From positions 3,341,960 through 3,405,959 of the forward strand of contig JAVSMO010000001.1 in the NCBI GenBank assembly GCA_032027165.1: a stretch of DNA of 64,000 nucleotides, in the 5' to 3' direction. This document shows, one piece after another, positions 15,492 through 26,591 of this stretch (position 1 is its first letter; each line of letters starts with the position of its first letter). Position numbers and translations under genes: made by a program. Below the pieces are notes generated by a model. It did no database searches, was not told where the DNA came from, and was given only the letters and a program-made list of their open reading frames with translations. The stretch comes from Denitratisoma sp. (GTDB lineage: Bacteria; Pseudomonadota; Gammaproteobacteria; Burkholderiales; Rhodocyclaceae).

Positions 15492-16983
15492 CGGCGGGAC
15501 TTCGTGTCCTTGCCGCAGTTTTCTTTTTCTCGCGGCTGACCGGCAGCTCGGCATAGATTGCCTTGTAGGCAGTAGCTGCTTTCGACCAGCTGAAATCCAG
15601 CACCATTCCGTTTCGCTGGAGCTTGTGCCAGAGGGCCTTGTCGTGCCAGGCGGACACGGCGCGGCGAATGGTTTGAAACAGGGCTTCCGGGGTGGCATCA
15701 TTAAAAACGAAGCCGTTGGCCGTGCCGTCTGCAAGCGTTGCCTCATTGCAATCGACCACCGTGTCGGCCAGCCCCCCGGTTTCACGGACCAGAGGCGGTG
15801 TGCCATAGCGTAGGCTGTACATCTGATTCAGTCCGCATGGTTCGAAGCGCGAAGGCATGAGGAAGATGTCGGCGCCGGCCTCGACGAGGTGTGCCAAGCC
15901 GTCGTCGAATCCGATGCGCACCGCGAATTGCCCGGGATGACGTGCCGCCAGGCCTGACAGCGCGGCCTCCAGGCCCTTGTCTCCGGTGCCGAGCACGACG
16001 AGTTGCGCCGGCATGGCGGCGATCTCGTCGCCTATGCCGAGCAACAAATCGAGACCCTTCTGCTGTGTGATGCGACACACCGCCCCGAGCACCGGCGCGG
16101 AGGTTTCTGCCGACAGGCCGAAGCGCTGCCGCAGGGCAGCCTTGTTGGCTTCCTTGCCTTTCAGGTGGGCGAACTCGTAATGCCTCGGCAGATAGGGATC
16201 GGTGGCCGGGTCCCATGTCCTCGTGTCGATGCCGTTGAGGATGCCGCACAGATCGTCGCGGCGCCATCGCAGCAGTCCGGCGAAACCGTAGCCGAAAGCC
16301 TCCGTCTGGATTTCCTCGGCATAGCGGGGGCTGACAGTCGTGATCCGCTCGGCGTAGTGCAGGCCGGCCTTCATGAAGGAAAGCTTCCCCCAGAATTCAA
16401 CCCCGTCCATTGCGAAGGCTGCGGACGGCAGGGCGAGCGCGGTCAGCGAGTCGGCGGGGAAGATCCCCTGAAAGGCCAGGTTGTGGATCGACATGACGGT
16501 CGCGGCCTTCGCCCCGCCGATGAAATGCAGGTAGGCTGGCGCCAGGCCGCAAGGCCAGTCGTTGCAATGGAGGACGTCGGGACGCCAGTCCAGAGGGCTT
16601 GACTCGCTGCTCAACAGGGCGGCGACATTCGACAGGAGCCCGAAGCGCAGGTAGTTGTCGGCGAAATCGTTGCCGTCGGCGTCCAGATAGGCGGAGCCTT
16701 CGCGCCGGAAGAAAGCCGGGCAGTCGAGCAGGAGCAGCGGCACGCCGCTCTCGGCCTTTGCCTCGAGCAAGCGGGAATCCGGCAATTTGCCGCCAGGTCC
16801 TGGCAATTCCGCAACCTGCCTTGCGGTCGGGAAAGCCGCCAGCAGCGAGGAGTAAGCCGGCACGAGAATGCGCACATCGATGCCGGCCTCCAGCAGCGCA
16901 GCGGGCAACGACCAGGAGATTTCCCCCAGGCCGCCGCTTTTCATCCAGGGCGCGAGTTCGGGCGTGACGAAAAGAACTTTCAT
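15484..16983 (-). CDS. glgA: Glycogen (ADP-glucose) synthase
   Basis: GT5 enzyme that transfers glucose from ADP-glucose to the growing alpha-1,4-glucan. 499 residues. The N-terminal KSGGLGE (usual KTGGL) binds ADP-glucose. HCNDWPCGLAP is at about 140, and the second Rossmann half carries ITQQKGLDLLL and the catalytic MPSRFEPCGLNQMYSLRYGTPP. An upstream in-frame start adds 12 residues, but MKVLFVTPELAPW is the family start. A basic tail (KKKTAARTR) is unusual. It is the last gene of the minus-strand glycogen operon, 40 bp after glgP. Confidence 0.94.
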   Translation of the reverse strand: MKVLFVTPELAPWMKSGGLGEISWSLPAALLEAGIDVRILVPAYSSLLAAFPTARQVAELPGPGGKLPDSRLLEAKAESGVPLLLLDCPAFFRREGSAYLDADGNDFADNYLRFGLLSNVAALLSSESSPLDWRPDVLHCNDWPCGLAPAYLHFIGGAKAATVMSIHNLAFQGIFPADSLTALALPSAAFAMDGVEFWGKLSFMKAGLHYAERITTVSPRYAEEIQTEAFGYGFAGLLRWRRDDLCGILNGIDTRTWDPATDPYLPRHYEFAHLKGKEANKAALRQRFGLSAETSAPVLGAVCRITQQKGLDLLLGIGDEIAAMPAQLVVLGTGDKGLEAALSGLAARHPGQFAVRIGFDDGLAHLVEAGADIFLMPSRFEPCGLNQMYSLRYGTPPLVRETGGLADTVVDCNEATLADGTANGFVFNDATPEALFQTIRRAVSAWHDKALWHKLQRNGMVLDFSWSKAATAYKAIYAELPVSREKKKTAARTRSPAAS

Positions 16984-17023
16984 GCGGAATCCGGTTGCAG
17001 GCGATGCCAATTTCGACAACCGG

Positions 17024-19576
17024 CTAGAGCCAGATCATCATGCCCATCTCGAAGGGGTGCGTCAGCATTTCATGGTGAGGGTAGATGCGGATGCGGTACT
17101 CGATCTTGCCGCAGTATTCCGGCGTCAGTTCAAGGGCGTAGAGCTGCTCGCCAGGATCGAGCTGCCGCTCATGCTGAAAGCGGTGGCTGCGCGCCTTTTT
17201 GGGCAGGTTGCCGCCGGCGGGACGGCCGAACAGCAGTTCCACCACCACATCGCCGGGCTGCAGCCCGCCCAGATTGACCGCCACCTCGAAGCGCAGGCTG
17301 TCTCCGAAATGGATGCGCCGCTTCGGGGCGTCCAGCCGGCGCAGCGTGACATGCGGCCAGGCAGCGCGCACGCGAGACTTCCATTGCGCCACCGCACGTG
17401 CGCCGGCATAGTTGTCCTGGGAATAGCGCCGGTACTGATGCGAGGCCGGCACGTAGAAGCGGGACAGATAATCCGAGAGCATGCGGGTCGAGTTGAAGCG
17501 CGGCAGCAGCGTGGCGATCGAGTGCTTGGCCATTGCCACCCAGCCGGGCGAGTAGCCCATCGGGCCCCAGTTGTAATAGAGCGGGATCACGCTGTCCTGC
17601 AGAAGTTCGTAGAGCGTGCGCGCTTCCTCGCGGTTGCGGCGCGTTTCGTCGAGCGTCTCGGAGGCTGGCTTGATGCCCCACCCGTTCTTGCCGTCGTAGC
17701 CCTCCCCCCACCAGCCGTCCAGGACGGAGAGGTTGGGGATACCGTTGATAGCGGCCTTCATGCCCGACGTGCCGCAGGCTTCCAGCGGATATTGCGGATT
17801 GTTCAGCCAGACATCCACGCCGGAGACGAGGCGTCGCGCGAAGCGCAGGTCGTAGTCCTCGACCAGCAGGATCTTCCCTTCGAATTCCGGCATGCGGGCC
17901 ACTTCCATGACGCGGCGGATCAGTGCCTGCCCCGGCTGGTCGGCCGGATGGGCCTTGCCTGCGAATAGGAACAGCACGGGGCGCTGCGGATCGCAGAGGA
18001 TCTCGCGAAGCCAATCGAGGTTCTCGAACAGCAGCGCGGCGCGCTTGTAGGTGGCGAAGCGGCGGGCGAAGCCGATCGTCAGGACGTTCGGATTGTCCGG
18101 ATTGGCCAGCCGGAACATGCGGTCGAGGTGCGCTTCGGAGCCGTGGTTGCGGGCGTGCTGGGTGGAAACACGGTGGCGCACGAGGTGCAGCATCTGCGCC
18201 TTGAGCGACTGGTGCACGCTCCAGAACTGGTGGTCGGGAATGGTGTGGATGCCTTCCCAGCAACCCTTGTCCATGACGCGCTGGCTCCAGCCCGGGCCGA
18301 GGAAGCGGTCGAACAGTTCGTTCCATTCGTTGGAAAGGAAGGTCGGCACATGCACGCCGTTGGTGACGTAGGTGACGGGGTTGTCGTCGGCCTCGATCTG
18401 CGGCCACAGGCCGGACAGGATGTGGGCAGAGACGCCGCCATGGATGCGCGAGACTCCGTTGTGGAAGCGCGAGCCGCGGATCGCCAGGGCGGTCATGTTG
18501 AACTCGTGGCCGCTTGGCACGCGGCCCAGCGCCAGCAGCTGTTCGGTCGATACCTGCAACTCCTTGCAGGCATGCTCGAAATAGCGGCGGATCATGTCCT
18601 CGCTGAAATGGTCGTGCCCGGCCGGCACCGCGGTGTGCGTCGTGAACACCGTGTGCGATGCCACGGCTTCGACGGCGGCGGCGATGTCGATGCCCTGGGT
18701 GGTGAGGTGCCGTATCCGCTCCAGGATCATGAAGGCTGCGTGGCCTTCATTGATGTGCCACACCGTCGGCTTGAGGCCCATCGCCACCAGCGCCCGCACG
18801 CCGCCGACGCCGAGAATGATCTCCTGTTCGATGCGCGTGGTGCGGTCGCCGCCATAGAGACGGTGGGCGATGTCCCGGTCGTGCGCGCTGTTCGCCTCCA
18901 GGTCGGTGTCGAGCAGGTAGAGGGTGACATGGCCGACGCGCACCTGCCAGACCTTGACCTCGACCAGGCGGTCGGGCATTTCGACCTGGACATGCAGCTC
19001 GGAGCCGTCCGTGCGCAGGACGGGCGTAATCGGCAGGTCGTCGAAGTCGGCGTCGCGGTAGATGGCGTGCTGGGCGCCCTCGCTGTCGATGGTCTGGTGG
19101 AAGTAGCCCTGACGGAACAGCAGGCCGACGGCGATGAAGGGCATGCGCAGGTCGCTGGCCGCCTTGCAGTGGTCGCCGGCGAGGATGCCAAGGCCGCCCG
19201 AGTAGATCGGCAGGCTCTCATGGAAGCCGAACTCGAAGCAGAAATAGGCGACGAGATCCGTGTGGCGCAGATGCTGGGCGCCGTTGGTGCGCCCCGGCTC
19301 GTTGTGGTAGGTGTCGTAGGCCGAGAGCACCCGAGCGTAATTGCCGAGAAACACCGGATCGTCGGCGGCATCGAGCAGGCGCTGCTGGTCGACGCGCTTG
19401 AGGAAGGCCTTCGGGCTGTGGCCGACCGCCCCCCACAGGCTGGGGTGCAGGCGGGCGAACAGCGTGCGCGTCTGCCGGTCCCAGCTGTACCACAGATTGT
19501 TGGCGAGCTCCTCCAGCCGCGCCAGGCGCGGCGGCAGCTGCGGATTGACTTCGAGATGAAAGGGTGTCCCGGGCAT
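17024..19576 (-). CDS. glgP: Alpha-glucan phosphorylase
   Basis: GT35 enzyme that releases glucose-1-phosphate from alpha-glucan ends using phosphate and PLP. 850 residues, of the bacterial/archaeal 'alpha-glucan family phosphorylase' branch that has an N-terminal DUF3417-like segment (LANNLWYSWDRQTRTLF) and an extra C-terminal beta domain. YSGGLGILAGDH lies near 125. The PLP lysine is in EACGTSGMKAAINGIPNLSVLD (shown here in part: GTSGMKA), followed by DGWWGEGYDG. It lies between fbaB (9-bp gap) and glgA, so synthesis and breakdown are cotranscribed. Confidence 0.93.
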   Translation of the reverse strand: MPGTPFHLEVNPQLPPRLARLEELANNLWYSWDRQTRTLFARLHPSLWGAVGHSPKAFLKRVDQQRLLDAADDPVFLGNYARVLSAYDTYHNEPGRTNGAQHLRHTDLVAYFCFEFGFHESLPIYSGGLGILAGDHCKAASDLRMPFIAVGLLFRQGYFHQTIDSEGAQHAIYRDADFDDLPITPVLRTDGSELHVQVEMPDRLVEVKVWQVRVGHVTLYLLDTDLEANSAHDRDIAHRLYGGDRTTRIEQEIILGVGGVRALVAMGLKPTVWHINEGHAAFMILERIRHLTTQGIDIAAAVEAVASHTVFTTHTAVPAGHDHFSEDMIRRYFEHACKELQVSTEQLLALGRVPSGHEFNMTALAIRGSRFHNGVSRIHGGVSAHILSGLWPQIEADDNPVTYVTNGVHVPTFLSNEWNELFDRFLGPGWSQRVMDKGCWEGIHTIPDHQFWSVHQSLKAQMLHLVRHRVSTQHARNHGSEAHLDRMFRLANPDNPNVLTIGFARRFATYKRAALLFENLDWLREILCDPQRPVLFLFAGKAHPADQPGQALIRRVMEVARMPEFEGKILLVEDYDLRFARRLVSGVDVWLNNPQYPLEACGTSGMKAAINGIPNLSVLDGWWGEGYDGKNGWGIKPASETLDETRRNREEARTLYELLQDSVIPLYYNWGPMGYSPGWVAMAKHSIATLLPRFNSTRMLSDYLSRFYVPASHQYRRYSQDNYAGARAVAQWKSRVRAAWPHVTLRRLDAPKRRIHFGDSLRFEVAVNLGGLQPGDVVVELLFGRPAGGNLPKKARSHRFQHERQLDPGEQLYALELTPEYCGKIEYRIRIYPHHEMLTHPFEMGMMIWL

Positions 19577-19585
19577 AATCGGCGA

Positions 19586-20638
<1,053 letters not shown>

Positions 20639-20685
20639 GTTGTGGCCTCCTTGTGGCGCGCTTGCGTCAATCTTACCACCGCCGT

Positions 20686-21510
20686 TCAGACAGGCAGATG
20701 GCGCTGCAAAAACTCGTCGAACCGATGCACCCATTCGGTGCGCATGAAAATGAATCCGTCGTTGTGCGAGCCGGCCAGCTCAATCCACTGCCTCGGGCCG
20801 GCTGCGGCCTCGTACAGCCGGCGGCCGTGGGCTGCAGGAACGATCTCGTCCTGCAGGCTGTGCGCCACCAGCAGCGGGCAGCGCAGCTCGCGCACGGCCG
20901 CCAGCGTGTCGTAGGAGAAGCGGGTGAGCAGCCGCGCCGGCAGGAAGGGATAGAGGTCGGCGGCGAGGTCCGGTGCCGACGTGAAGGCCGAGTGCAGCAC
21001 CAGCGCGGCCGGATTGACGCGGGCGGCAAGGCGCGCGGCGACGGCGCCGCCGAGCGATTCGCCGAATACGACGATGCGCCCGGGCGCGATGCGCCGGTCT
21101 TCGGTCAGATGCCGCCAGGCCGCCTCGGCGTCGGCGTAGGTGCCGGCTTCGGAGGGGCGGCCGGTCGAGGCGCCGTAGCCGCGGTAGTCGACCAGCAGGG
21201 CGGACAGGCTCAGCCGCTGGAACATCGGCAGCCAGTCGAGCCGGTGCGCGATGCTGCCGGCGTTGCCGTGCAGGAACAAGACCGTTGCGCGTGCATCGGA
21301 CGCCGGTACGAACCAGCCGTGCAGGGTTTCGCCGTCGGCGGTGGCGATGCGCACCTCCTCGAAGGGCAGCCGCACTTGCGCCGGCGTGGCGCGGTCTTCG
21401 CGCCCCATCTCGGGAAAGTAGATGAAGCGCGACTGGAAGACGACCAGCAGGGCGGCGAGCGCAGCGTAGCCGAGAACGAGACCGACGATGAGGGTGCCGA
21501 GCAGCCGCAT
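20686..21510 (-). CDS. Membrane-anchored alpha/beta hydrolase (BEM46/YfhR-like)
   Basis: 274 residues with an N-terminal signal anchor at about 2-25 ([22 protein letters not shown]). The fold motifs follow: [10 protein letters not shown] oxyanion region near 85, [15 protein letters not shown], nucleophile elbow GESLGG near 146, acidic residue in SLQDEIVP and catalytic His in GSHNDGF. It is a serine hydrolase of unknown substrate facing the periplasm or membrane. It is embedded between GH57 and fbaB genes with tight spacing (8 and 47 bp), so it is co-expressed with glycogen enzymes, but its role there is not known. Confidence 0.85.
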   Translation of the reverse strand: MRLLGTLIVGLVLGYAALAALLVVFQSRFIYFPEMGREDRATPAQVRLPFEEVRIATADGETLHGWFVPASDARATVLFLHGNAGSIAHRLDWLPMFQRLSLSALLVDYRGYGASTGRPSEAGTYADAEAAWRHLTEDRRIAPGRIVVFGESLGGAVAARLAARVNPAALVLHSAFTSAPDLAADLYPFLPARLLTRFSYDTLAAVRELRCPLLVAHSLQDEIVPAAHGRRLYEAAAGPRQWIELAGSHNDGFIFMRTEWVHRFDEFLQRHLPV

Positions 21511-21518
21511 GCGGATAC

Positions 21519-23540
21519 CTACTTGTCGGCGAGGATTTCCAGGGCGAAAGTCAGCTCCTGCAGGACGGCGTCGACCGGCCAGGACAGGGTCAGGCAGACC
21601 GCCTGCATGATCTTCTCGAAGCCGGCCTCGGATTGCGAGACGGTGTAATGCGGGCGGCCGGAGATGTCGACGGGCCGGCTTGCCGTCAGCCGCAGCCCGC
21701 CGCCGAGGAAACGGTCGTCCAGAGTCAGTCGCTGCGATGCGGCGAGGTCCAGCGCCTGGCCGAAGCCGCAGGGGATGCTGCCGTCGGCGAGGATGTAGCG
21801 GCCCGAATAGCCGTCGCAGCTGGGCATGGCGAGGTTGAGTTCGACCGAGAAGCGGCCGCCGGGAACGTTGCGCAGCCGGTAGGCGACCTGCAGCGCGCGT
21901 CCGGCCAGCGTGAGCGTCTTCGTCACCTCGCCGCCGTCGAGCGCGGCCCCGAAGGCGGCACTCATCAGCGGCGCCTTGAAGGCGCCCGCCGCATACTCCG
22001 GCCAGACCGTCTTGCCGTCGGGGCGGCGCCAGGCATCGAGAAACAGGCGGCGCGGCCGTGCATCCGGCACGACGTCGGCCGCGCCGATCACATCCTTGAA
22101 GGCGACGCGGTCGTGGGCGGAAGCGATGCCCGCCGCTTCCTGTTTCGCCTGCGGCGCGGCTTCGAGCTTGTGATAGTAATGTTCGGCGCGCTGCGTCAGC
22201 ACGTCGCCGAAATTCTGGGCCAGCCCATAGGCGTCGAGTTCGCACAGGGCGGCGTGGGCGTCGAGCTTTACCACCGCCTGCACATCGGCGTTGCCGAGGA
22301 AGAGCTCGCGCACTCCGTCGTAGTCGGCATCGCCGACGGCCAGCGGCGGGCGCGGCGCGACGGCATCGAGCGCCGCCTCCAGCGCGAGCAGGTTGCTGAA
22401 GACCTCGCGCCGCAGGTGCGGCAGGTAGAGGCCGCCGAACAGGCCGTGCCAGTAGGCGTCGTTTGCCTGGGCCCGGTAGAGATGTTCGGTGAGCGCGACC
22501 GTGCGTCCGCCGGGTGGCAATGCCGCCAGCCGGTCTGACAGGCCCAACATGCGCTTGTGCATCCAGTTGGATTCCGGGTAGCGCATGAAGAAATTCTTCC
22601 AGATGCCGCCGCGGACGAACGGCTTGGTGCGCTCGTAGCGGCCTTCGCGCTTCTCGCGCTCGACCACTTCGTCGTAGACCGCCGCCGCGCGCGCCGGCAG
22701 CGCCCACTCGTTCATCTCGATATAGGAGGTGGTCGGCAGGTAGATGATGCCGCGCGTCGTGCTGCGGGAATGGAATGCGCTATACGTCTCGGTGCGGATG
22801 AGCGGCGAGGCGAGCACGCCCTCGATGAACTGCTCCAGCCAGCCCTTTTCGTATACCCACTCATAGGTTTCCGGCCAGATGCCGAATTTCTCGATGTCGT
22901 CGAAATACACCGCGGCTTGGTGACCTTCGCGGGCCAGCCCTTCCAGGTAGGCGACGGCCTCGGCCGCCGGCGAGAAGGGCAGCCGGTAGCGCAGCTGCTC
23001 CGAGATGGGAAAGAGATCGATGGTTCGGCCATCCTCTTCCGTGGTGTAGAAGCCGTCGAGTTCGTCGGCTGCCTTGCCGGTGCAGAGAAAGTGATAGTCG
23101 TCCACCGTCACGTATTTCATGCTGCAGTCGGCCAACGCCGGCACCACGGTGGGGATATAGACGCGCTCGGTGAGCCAGGCGCCTTCTACGCGGGCGCCGA
23201 AGCGACGCTGCAGCTTGTCCGACAGGACGCTCAGCTGGCCGATGCGGTCGCGCTGAGGTATCGAAGCCAGCACCGGCTCGCAGTCGCCGGCGCCGAACAG
23301 CTCGACCTGGCCTCGCGCCACCATCTCCTTGAGCAGCGCCATGTCCAGCGGGTGCTGCGCCAGCAGCCAGTCGAGCAGCCAGCCGGAGAAATGCGCGGCG
23401 AAGCGGAACTGCGGGTAGCGGTGCAGGGTGCGCAGGAAGGGGCGGTAGCAACGCTCGTGCGCCTCCTCCAGGACCGAGGAGAAGTTGCCGACCGGCTGGT
23501 GGGCATGCACGCCGAGGAGGAGGGAAACGGGTTGGGTCAT
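21519..23540 (-). CDS. GH57 4-alpha-glucanotransferase / alpha-amylase
   Basis: 673 residues. Opens with the GH57 motif GVHAHQPVGNF. The nucleophile region WLTERVYIPTVVPAL is at about 125 and the acid/base region VYFDDIEKFGIWPETYEWVYEKGWL at about 210, as in the Thermococcus 4-alpha-glucanotransferase. The C-terminal about 300 residues match the DUF1925/DUF1926 beta domains of that enzyme. It probably remodels maltodextrins released from glycogen. Its ATG overlaps the stop of the upstream GH57 gene by 4 bp, so the two are translationally coupled. Confidence 0.88.
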   Translation of the reverse strand: MTQPVSLLLGVHAHQPVGNFSSVLEEAHERCYRPFLRTLHRYPQFRFAAHFSGWLLDWLLAQHPLDMALLKEMVARGQVELFGAGDCEPVLASIPQRDRIGQLSVLSDKLQRRFGARVEGAWLTERVYIPTVVPALADCSMKYVTVDDYHFLCTGKAADELDGFYTTEEDGRTIDLFPISEQLRYRLPFSPAAEAVAYLEGLAREGHQAAVYFDDIEKFGIWPETYEWVYEKGWLEQFIEGVLASPLIRTETYSAFHSRSTTRGIIYLPTTSYIEMNEWALPARAAAVYDEVVEREKREGRYERTKPFVRGGIWKNFFMRYPESNWMHKRMLGLSDRLAALPPGGRTVALTEHLYRAQANDAYWHGLFGGLYLPHLRREVFSNLLALEAALDAVAPRPPLAVGDADYDGVRELFLGNADVQAVVKLDAHAALCELDAYGLAQNFGDVLTQRAEHYYHKLEAAPQAKQEAAGIASAHDRVAFKDVIGAADVVPDARPRRLFLDAWRRPDGKTVWPEYAAGAFKAPLMSAAFGAALDGGEVTKTLTLAGRALQVAYRLRNVPGGRFSVELNLAMPSCDGYSGRYILADGSIPCGFGQALDLAASQRLTLDDRFLGGGLRLTASRPVDISGRPHYTVSQSEAGFEKIMQAVCLTLSWPVDAVLQELTFALEILADK

Positions 23541-25228
23541 GAGGCTCTCCGCATTGCGCCGCCACCCTCTGGCGAGCCGCCGCCGCTGGAGAGCGGTACC
23601 GCGAGTTCGCGCGGCTCGGGCAGACGCAGCAGGCGGTAGAGGTGGGCGAGGTTGGCGCGGAACAGCGCGTCGAAGCTTTCCACCGCTTCGCGCGGGTTGT
23701 AGTCGCCGAACCACCAGAACCAGTCCGAGCCCTCGCATACCGCCAGTTGCGCCTCGGCGGCGCGCTGCGCGGCGTCGTCGAGCCGCCCGCTGTCCATGAC
23801 CAGATCATACGCCTGCTTGGCGGCGCAGAGCAGGTCCCAGGCGCGGTTCTTGGCCGGGTCGCCGATCCATGTGGAGAAGGTGCCGTACACCCAGCTGCCC
23901 GCCACCAGTGCGGGCAGCGTTCCCGAGCGATCGGGGTGGCGGGCCAGCCAGTCGGCCAGGGTGGTGGTGGCGAGCCAGGACTGGGCGGCGATCAGCCCGT
24001 AGAGGTCCTCGAAGAAGTAATAGGCATTGTAGGGATAGTGCTCCCAGGCGTTTTCTCCGTCGAGCATGACGCAGACCAGCGGCGTTTCCCCGACGGGCGC
24101 CTCGTCGCGGATGCGCGCGAGCTGGTCGACGAAATGCTGGGCGGCATCGCGGCCGTGCCACTTGGCATACTCGAAGCCGATCAGGTCGGACAGTTTTTCG
24201 TCGCGGAAGAAAACGGCGATGCCGGGCGCGGCCTCGATCCGCCAGGGATGGTAGAGATGGCCCTTCGATGAATCGACGTGCCTGCGGCGCAGGCTGTTGG
24301 CGAGCACGCCCTGGCTCGATGCGGCCCAGCGGCAGCCCTGGGCCGCCAGTTGCTGCAGGAAGGCGGTCGACAGTGCGCCCTCGGCCGGCCACATTCCCGT
24401 TGGCGGCTGGCCGAAGCGTTGCGCGTGGCTGTCGCGTGCCAGGGCGATATGCCGGTCGACGCGCGACCGGCCGCCCGGATAAAAATGCGATGCCGGCAGG
24501 GCGAGGTCGGGTTGCGCCTCGCGCGCCGAGGCGAAATCGAGGAGCAGGGGCGCCAGGGGGTGCGTGTCCGGCGTCGCCGACAGCTCGACCTGGCCGCGCT
24601 CGGCGAGTGTCCGGTAACGCGGGATGAGCCCGCGCATGGCGTCCGCCATCAACGACAGCAGGCGGCGCCGGTCATCGAGGGTGAAGCCCTCGCCCTTGGA
24701 CATCAGCTCGGCCAGCAGCGACTGGTGCCGGCGCTCGGTTTCCCCGGTCCACACCAGGTGGTACCAGACCAGCAGGTCGGCGAAAAAGGCGCCCGACAGG
24801 TAGGCGGTGGCGGTGATGCCCTGGCCGGCGATCGGTCGGAAGAGGTTGTGCAGCCGCTCGAAGCGGGGGTAGGGCGCCACCATGCGCGCATGGTTGCCGG
24901 GCAGGCAGGTGGCGAGGATCAGCGCCCGCTCATCCGCTTCCAGGCGGTCGAGGGATTCGCGCGCCAGCAGGCGCAACAGCGGGTCGCGGAAGGCGCCGGT
25001 GTCGAACTGCCGCACGTAGTCCTCGATCTGGTCGAGGAGCACCGGCACGAAGTTCACCACGGCGCGCACCCGAGGATGCCGCTCCAGGTGCGCCGCCATG
25101 TCGGTGTAGTCCTTCAGGGCGTGGAGATAGGTCCACGGCCGGCGGAATTCGCCCGTGGCGTGGTCGCGATAATCCGGCTGGTGCATGTGCCAGAGGAAGA
25201 CCAGGTCGAGCCTGCGCTGGGTTTCCAT
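23537..25228 (-). CDS. GH57 family glycoside hydrolase (alpha-amylase-like)
   Basis: About 563 residues. LVFLWHMHQPDYRD is the GH57 motif 1; GNHARMVAPYPRFERL, a TGMWPAEGALS block with the likely nucleophile glutamate near 290, and VCVMLDGENAWEHYPYN with the likely acid/base aspartate near 395 are also seen. It belongs to the branch of GH57 common beside glycogen genes in proteobacteria, different from the downstream glucanotransferase. An alternative ATG lies 9 bp upstream. The gap from glgC is 19 bp. Precise linkage specificity (alpha-1,4 hydrolysis or other) is not decided by sequence. Confidence 0.85.
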   Translation of the reverse strand: METQRRLDLVFLWHMHQPDYRDHATGEFRRPWTYLHALKDYTDMAAHLERHPRVRAVVNFVPVLLDQIEDYVRQFDTGAFRDPLLRLLARESLDRLEADERALILATCLPGNHARMVAPYPRFERLHNLFRPIAGQGITATAYLSGAFFADLLVWYHLVWTGETERRHQSLLAELMSKGEGFTLDDRRRLLSLMADAMRGLIPRYRTLAERGQVELSATPDTHPLAPLLLDFASAREAQPDLALPASHFYPGGRSRVDRHIALARDSHAQRFGQPPTGMWPAEGALSTAFLQQLAAQGCRWAASSQGVLANSLRRRHVDSSKGHLYHPWRIEAAPGIAVFFRDEKLSDLIGFEYAKWHGRDAAQHFVDQLARIRDEAPVGETPLVCVMLDGENAWEHYPYNAYYFFEDLYGLIAAQSWLATTTLADWLARHPDRSGTLPALVAGSWVYGTFSTWIGDPAKNRAWDLLCAAKQAYDLVMDSGRLDDAAQRAAEAQLAVCEGSDWFWWFGDYNPREAVESFDALFRANLAHLYRLLRLPEPRELAVPLSSGGGSPEGGGAMRRAS

Positions 25229-25247
25229 TGCGTTCACCGCTGGCGGG

Positions 25248-26567
25248 TCACCGGACCCGATGCACCTGCTGGCCGAGCATCTCCGGCGTCACCAGCGTGA
25301 TGCCCTTTTCCGTGACGTGGAAGCGGCGTGCGTCTTCCTCGCGGTTGACGCCGATCTGCATGCCGTCCGGGATGCGGCAGCGCTTGTCGAGGATGGCGCG
25401 CTTGATGACGGCGTTGCGCCCGATCTGCACCTTGGGCAGGATCACCGAATCCTCGACCACGCTGCGCTCCTCGACGCGCACGCCGGAGAAGAGCAGCGAG
25501 CGGCGCACGACGGCGCCGCTGATGATGCAGTTGCCCGAGACCATCGAATCGACGGCCATGCCGCGGCGATCGTCGTCGTCGAAGACGAACTTGGCCGGCG
25601 GCAGCTGCTCCTGGTAGGTCCAGATCGGCCAGGCATCGTCGTAGAGGTTCAGCTCCGGCGTGACGCGGATGATGTCCATGTTGGCTTCCCAGTAGGCATC
25701 CAGCGTGCCGACGTCGCGCCAGTAGGGCTCGCCCTCTTCGCTGCCGACGCAGCTCCCGGCGAAATCGTGGGCGAAGACGCGGTAGCGCTGCACGATGTGC
25801 GGGATGATGTCCTTGCCGAAGTCATGGGAGGAGGCCGGGTCGTCGCTGTCGCGGATCAATTGCTCGAAGAGAAAACCGGCATTGAAGACATACACGCCCA
25901 TGCTGACGAGGGCGCGATCGGGCTTGCCGGGGACGGGCTCGGGGTCCCTCGGCTTCTCGGTGAAGCGGGTGACGCGCCAATCCTCGCCCACGCTGATGAT
26001 GCCGAAGGCGCTGGCCTCCTCGCGCGGCACCTCGATGCAGGCCACGGTCATGTCGGCCTCCTCGGCGACGTGGAAGGCGAGCATGCGGCCGTAGTCCATC
26101 TTGTAGACATGGTCGCCGGAGAGGACCAGGATGTACTTGGGGCGATGGCGGCGCAGCATGTCGAGGTTCTGGAAGACGGCGTCGGCCGTGCCCTTGTACC
26201 AGTCCTCGCCCATCTGCTGCTGGGCGGGGAGCAGATCGATGAATTCGTTGAGGCGGCCGTCGAGGAAGCTCCAGCCGCGCTGCAGGTGGTGGATCAGGCT
26301 CTGCGACTTGTACTGGGTGGCGACGCCGATTCTGCGCACGCCGGAGTTGACGCAGTTGGATAGCGTAAAATCAATGATCCTGAACTTGCCGGCAAAGGGA
26401 ACGGCCGGCTTGGAGCGCCAGTCGGTGAGCTGCTTGAGTCGGCTGCCGCGCCCGCCCGCCAGCACCAGCGCGAAGGTGTCGCGGGTAAGCTGGCTGACGA
26501 AGCGCAGGCCCTGCCCGCTCCGCGTGGTGGAGTAAACCTGGCGCAATGCTTCTTTGCCTTCTTGCAT
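25248..26567 (-). CDS. glgC: Glucose-1-phosphate adenylyltransferase (ADP-glucose pyrophosphorylase)
   Basis: Makes ADP-glucose from glucose-1-phosphate and ATP, the committed and usually allosterically controlled step of glycogen synthesis. 439 residues. [15 protein letters not shown] binds the nucleotide, with [41 protein letters not shown] and a C-terminal left-handed beta-helix with [12 protein letters not shown]. It ends [11 protein letters not shown] as in E. coli (LVTREML). It is the first gene of the seven-gene minus-strand operon and lies head-to-head with glgB, with only 24 bp between start codons. Confidence 0.95.
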   Translation of the reverse strand: MQEGKEALRQVYSTTRSGQGLRFVSQLTRDTFALVLAGGRGSRLKQLTDWRSKPAVPFAGKFRIIDFTLSNCVNSGVRRIGVATQYKSQSLIHHLQRGWSFLDGRLNEFIDLLPAQQQMGEDWYKGTADAVFQNLDMLRRHRPKYILVLSGDHVYKMDYGRMLAFHVAEEADMTVACIEVPREEASAFGIISVGEDWRVTRFTEKPRDPEPVPGKPDRALVSMGVYVFNAGFLFEQLIRDSDDPASSHDFGKDIIPHIVQRYRVFAHDFAGSCVGSEEGEPYWRDVGTLDAYWEANMDIIRVTPELNLYDDAWPIWTYQEQLPPAKFVFDDDDRRGMAVDSMVSGNCIISGAVVRRSLLFSGVRVEERSVVEDSVILPKVQIGRNAVIKRAILDKRCRIPDGMQIGVNREEDARRFHVTEKGITLVTPEMLGQQVHRVR

Positions 26568-26591
26568 AAGGTTGCCCTTTCAGATGCGACT

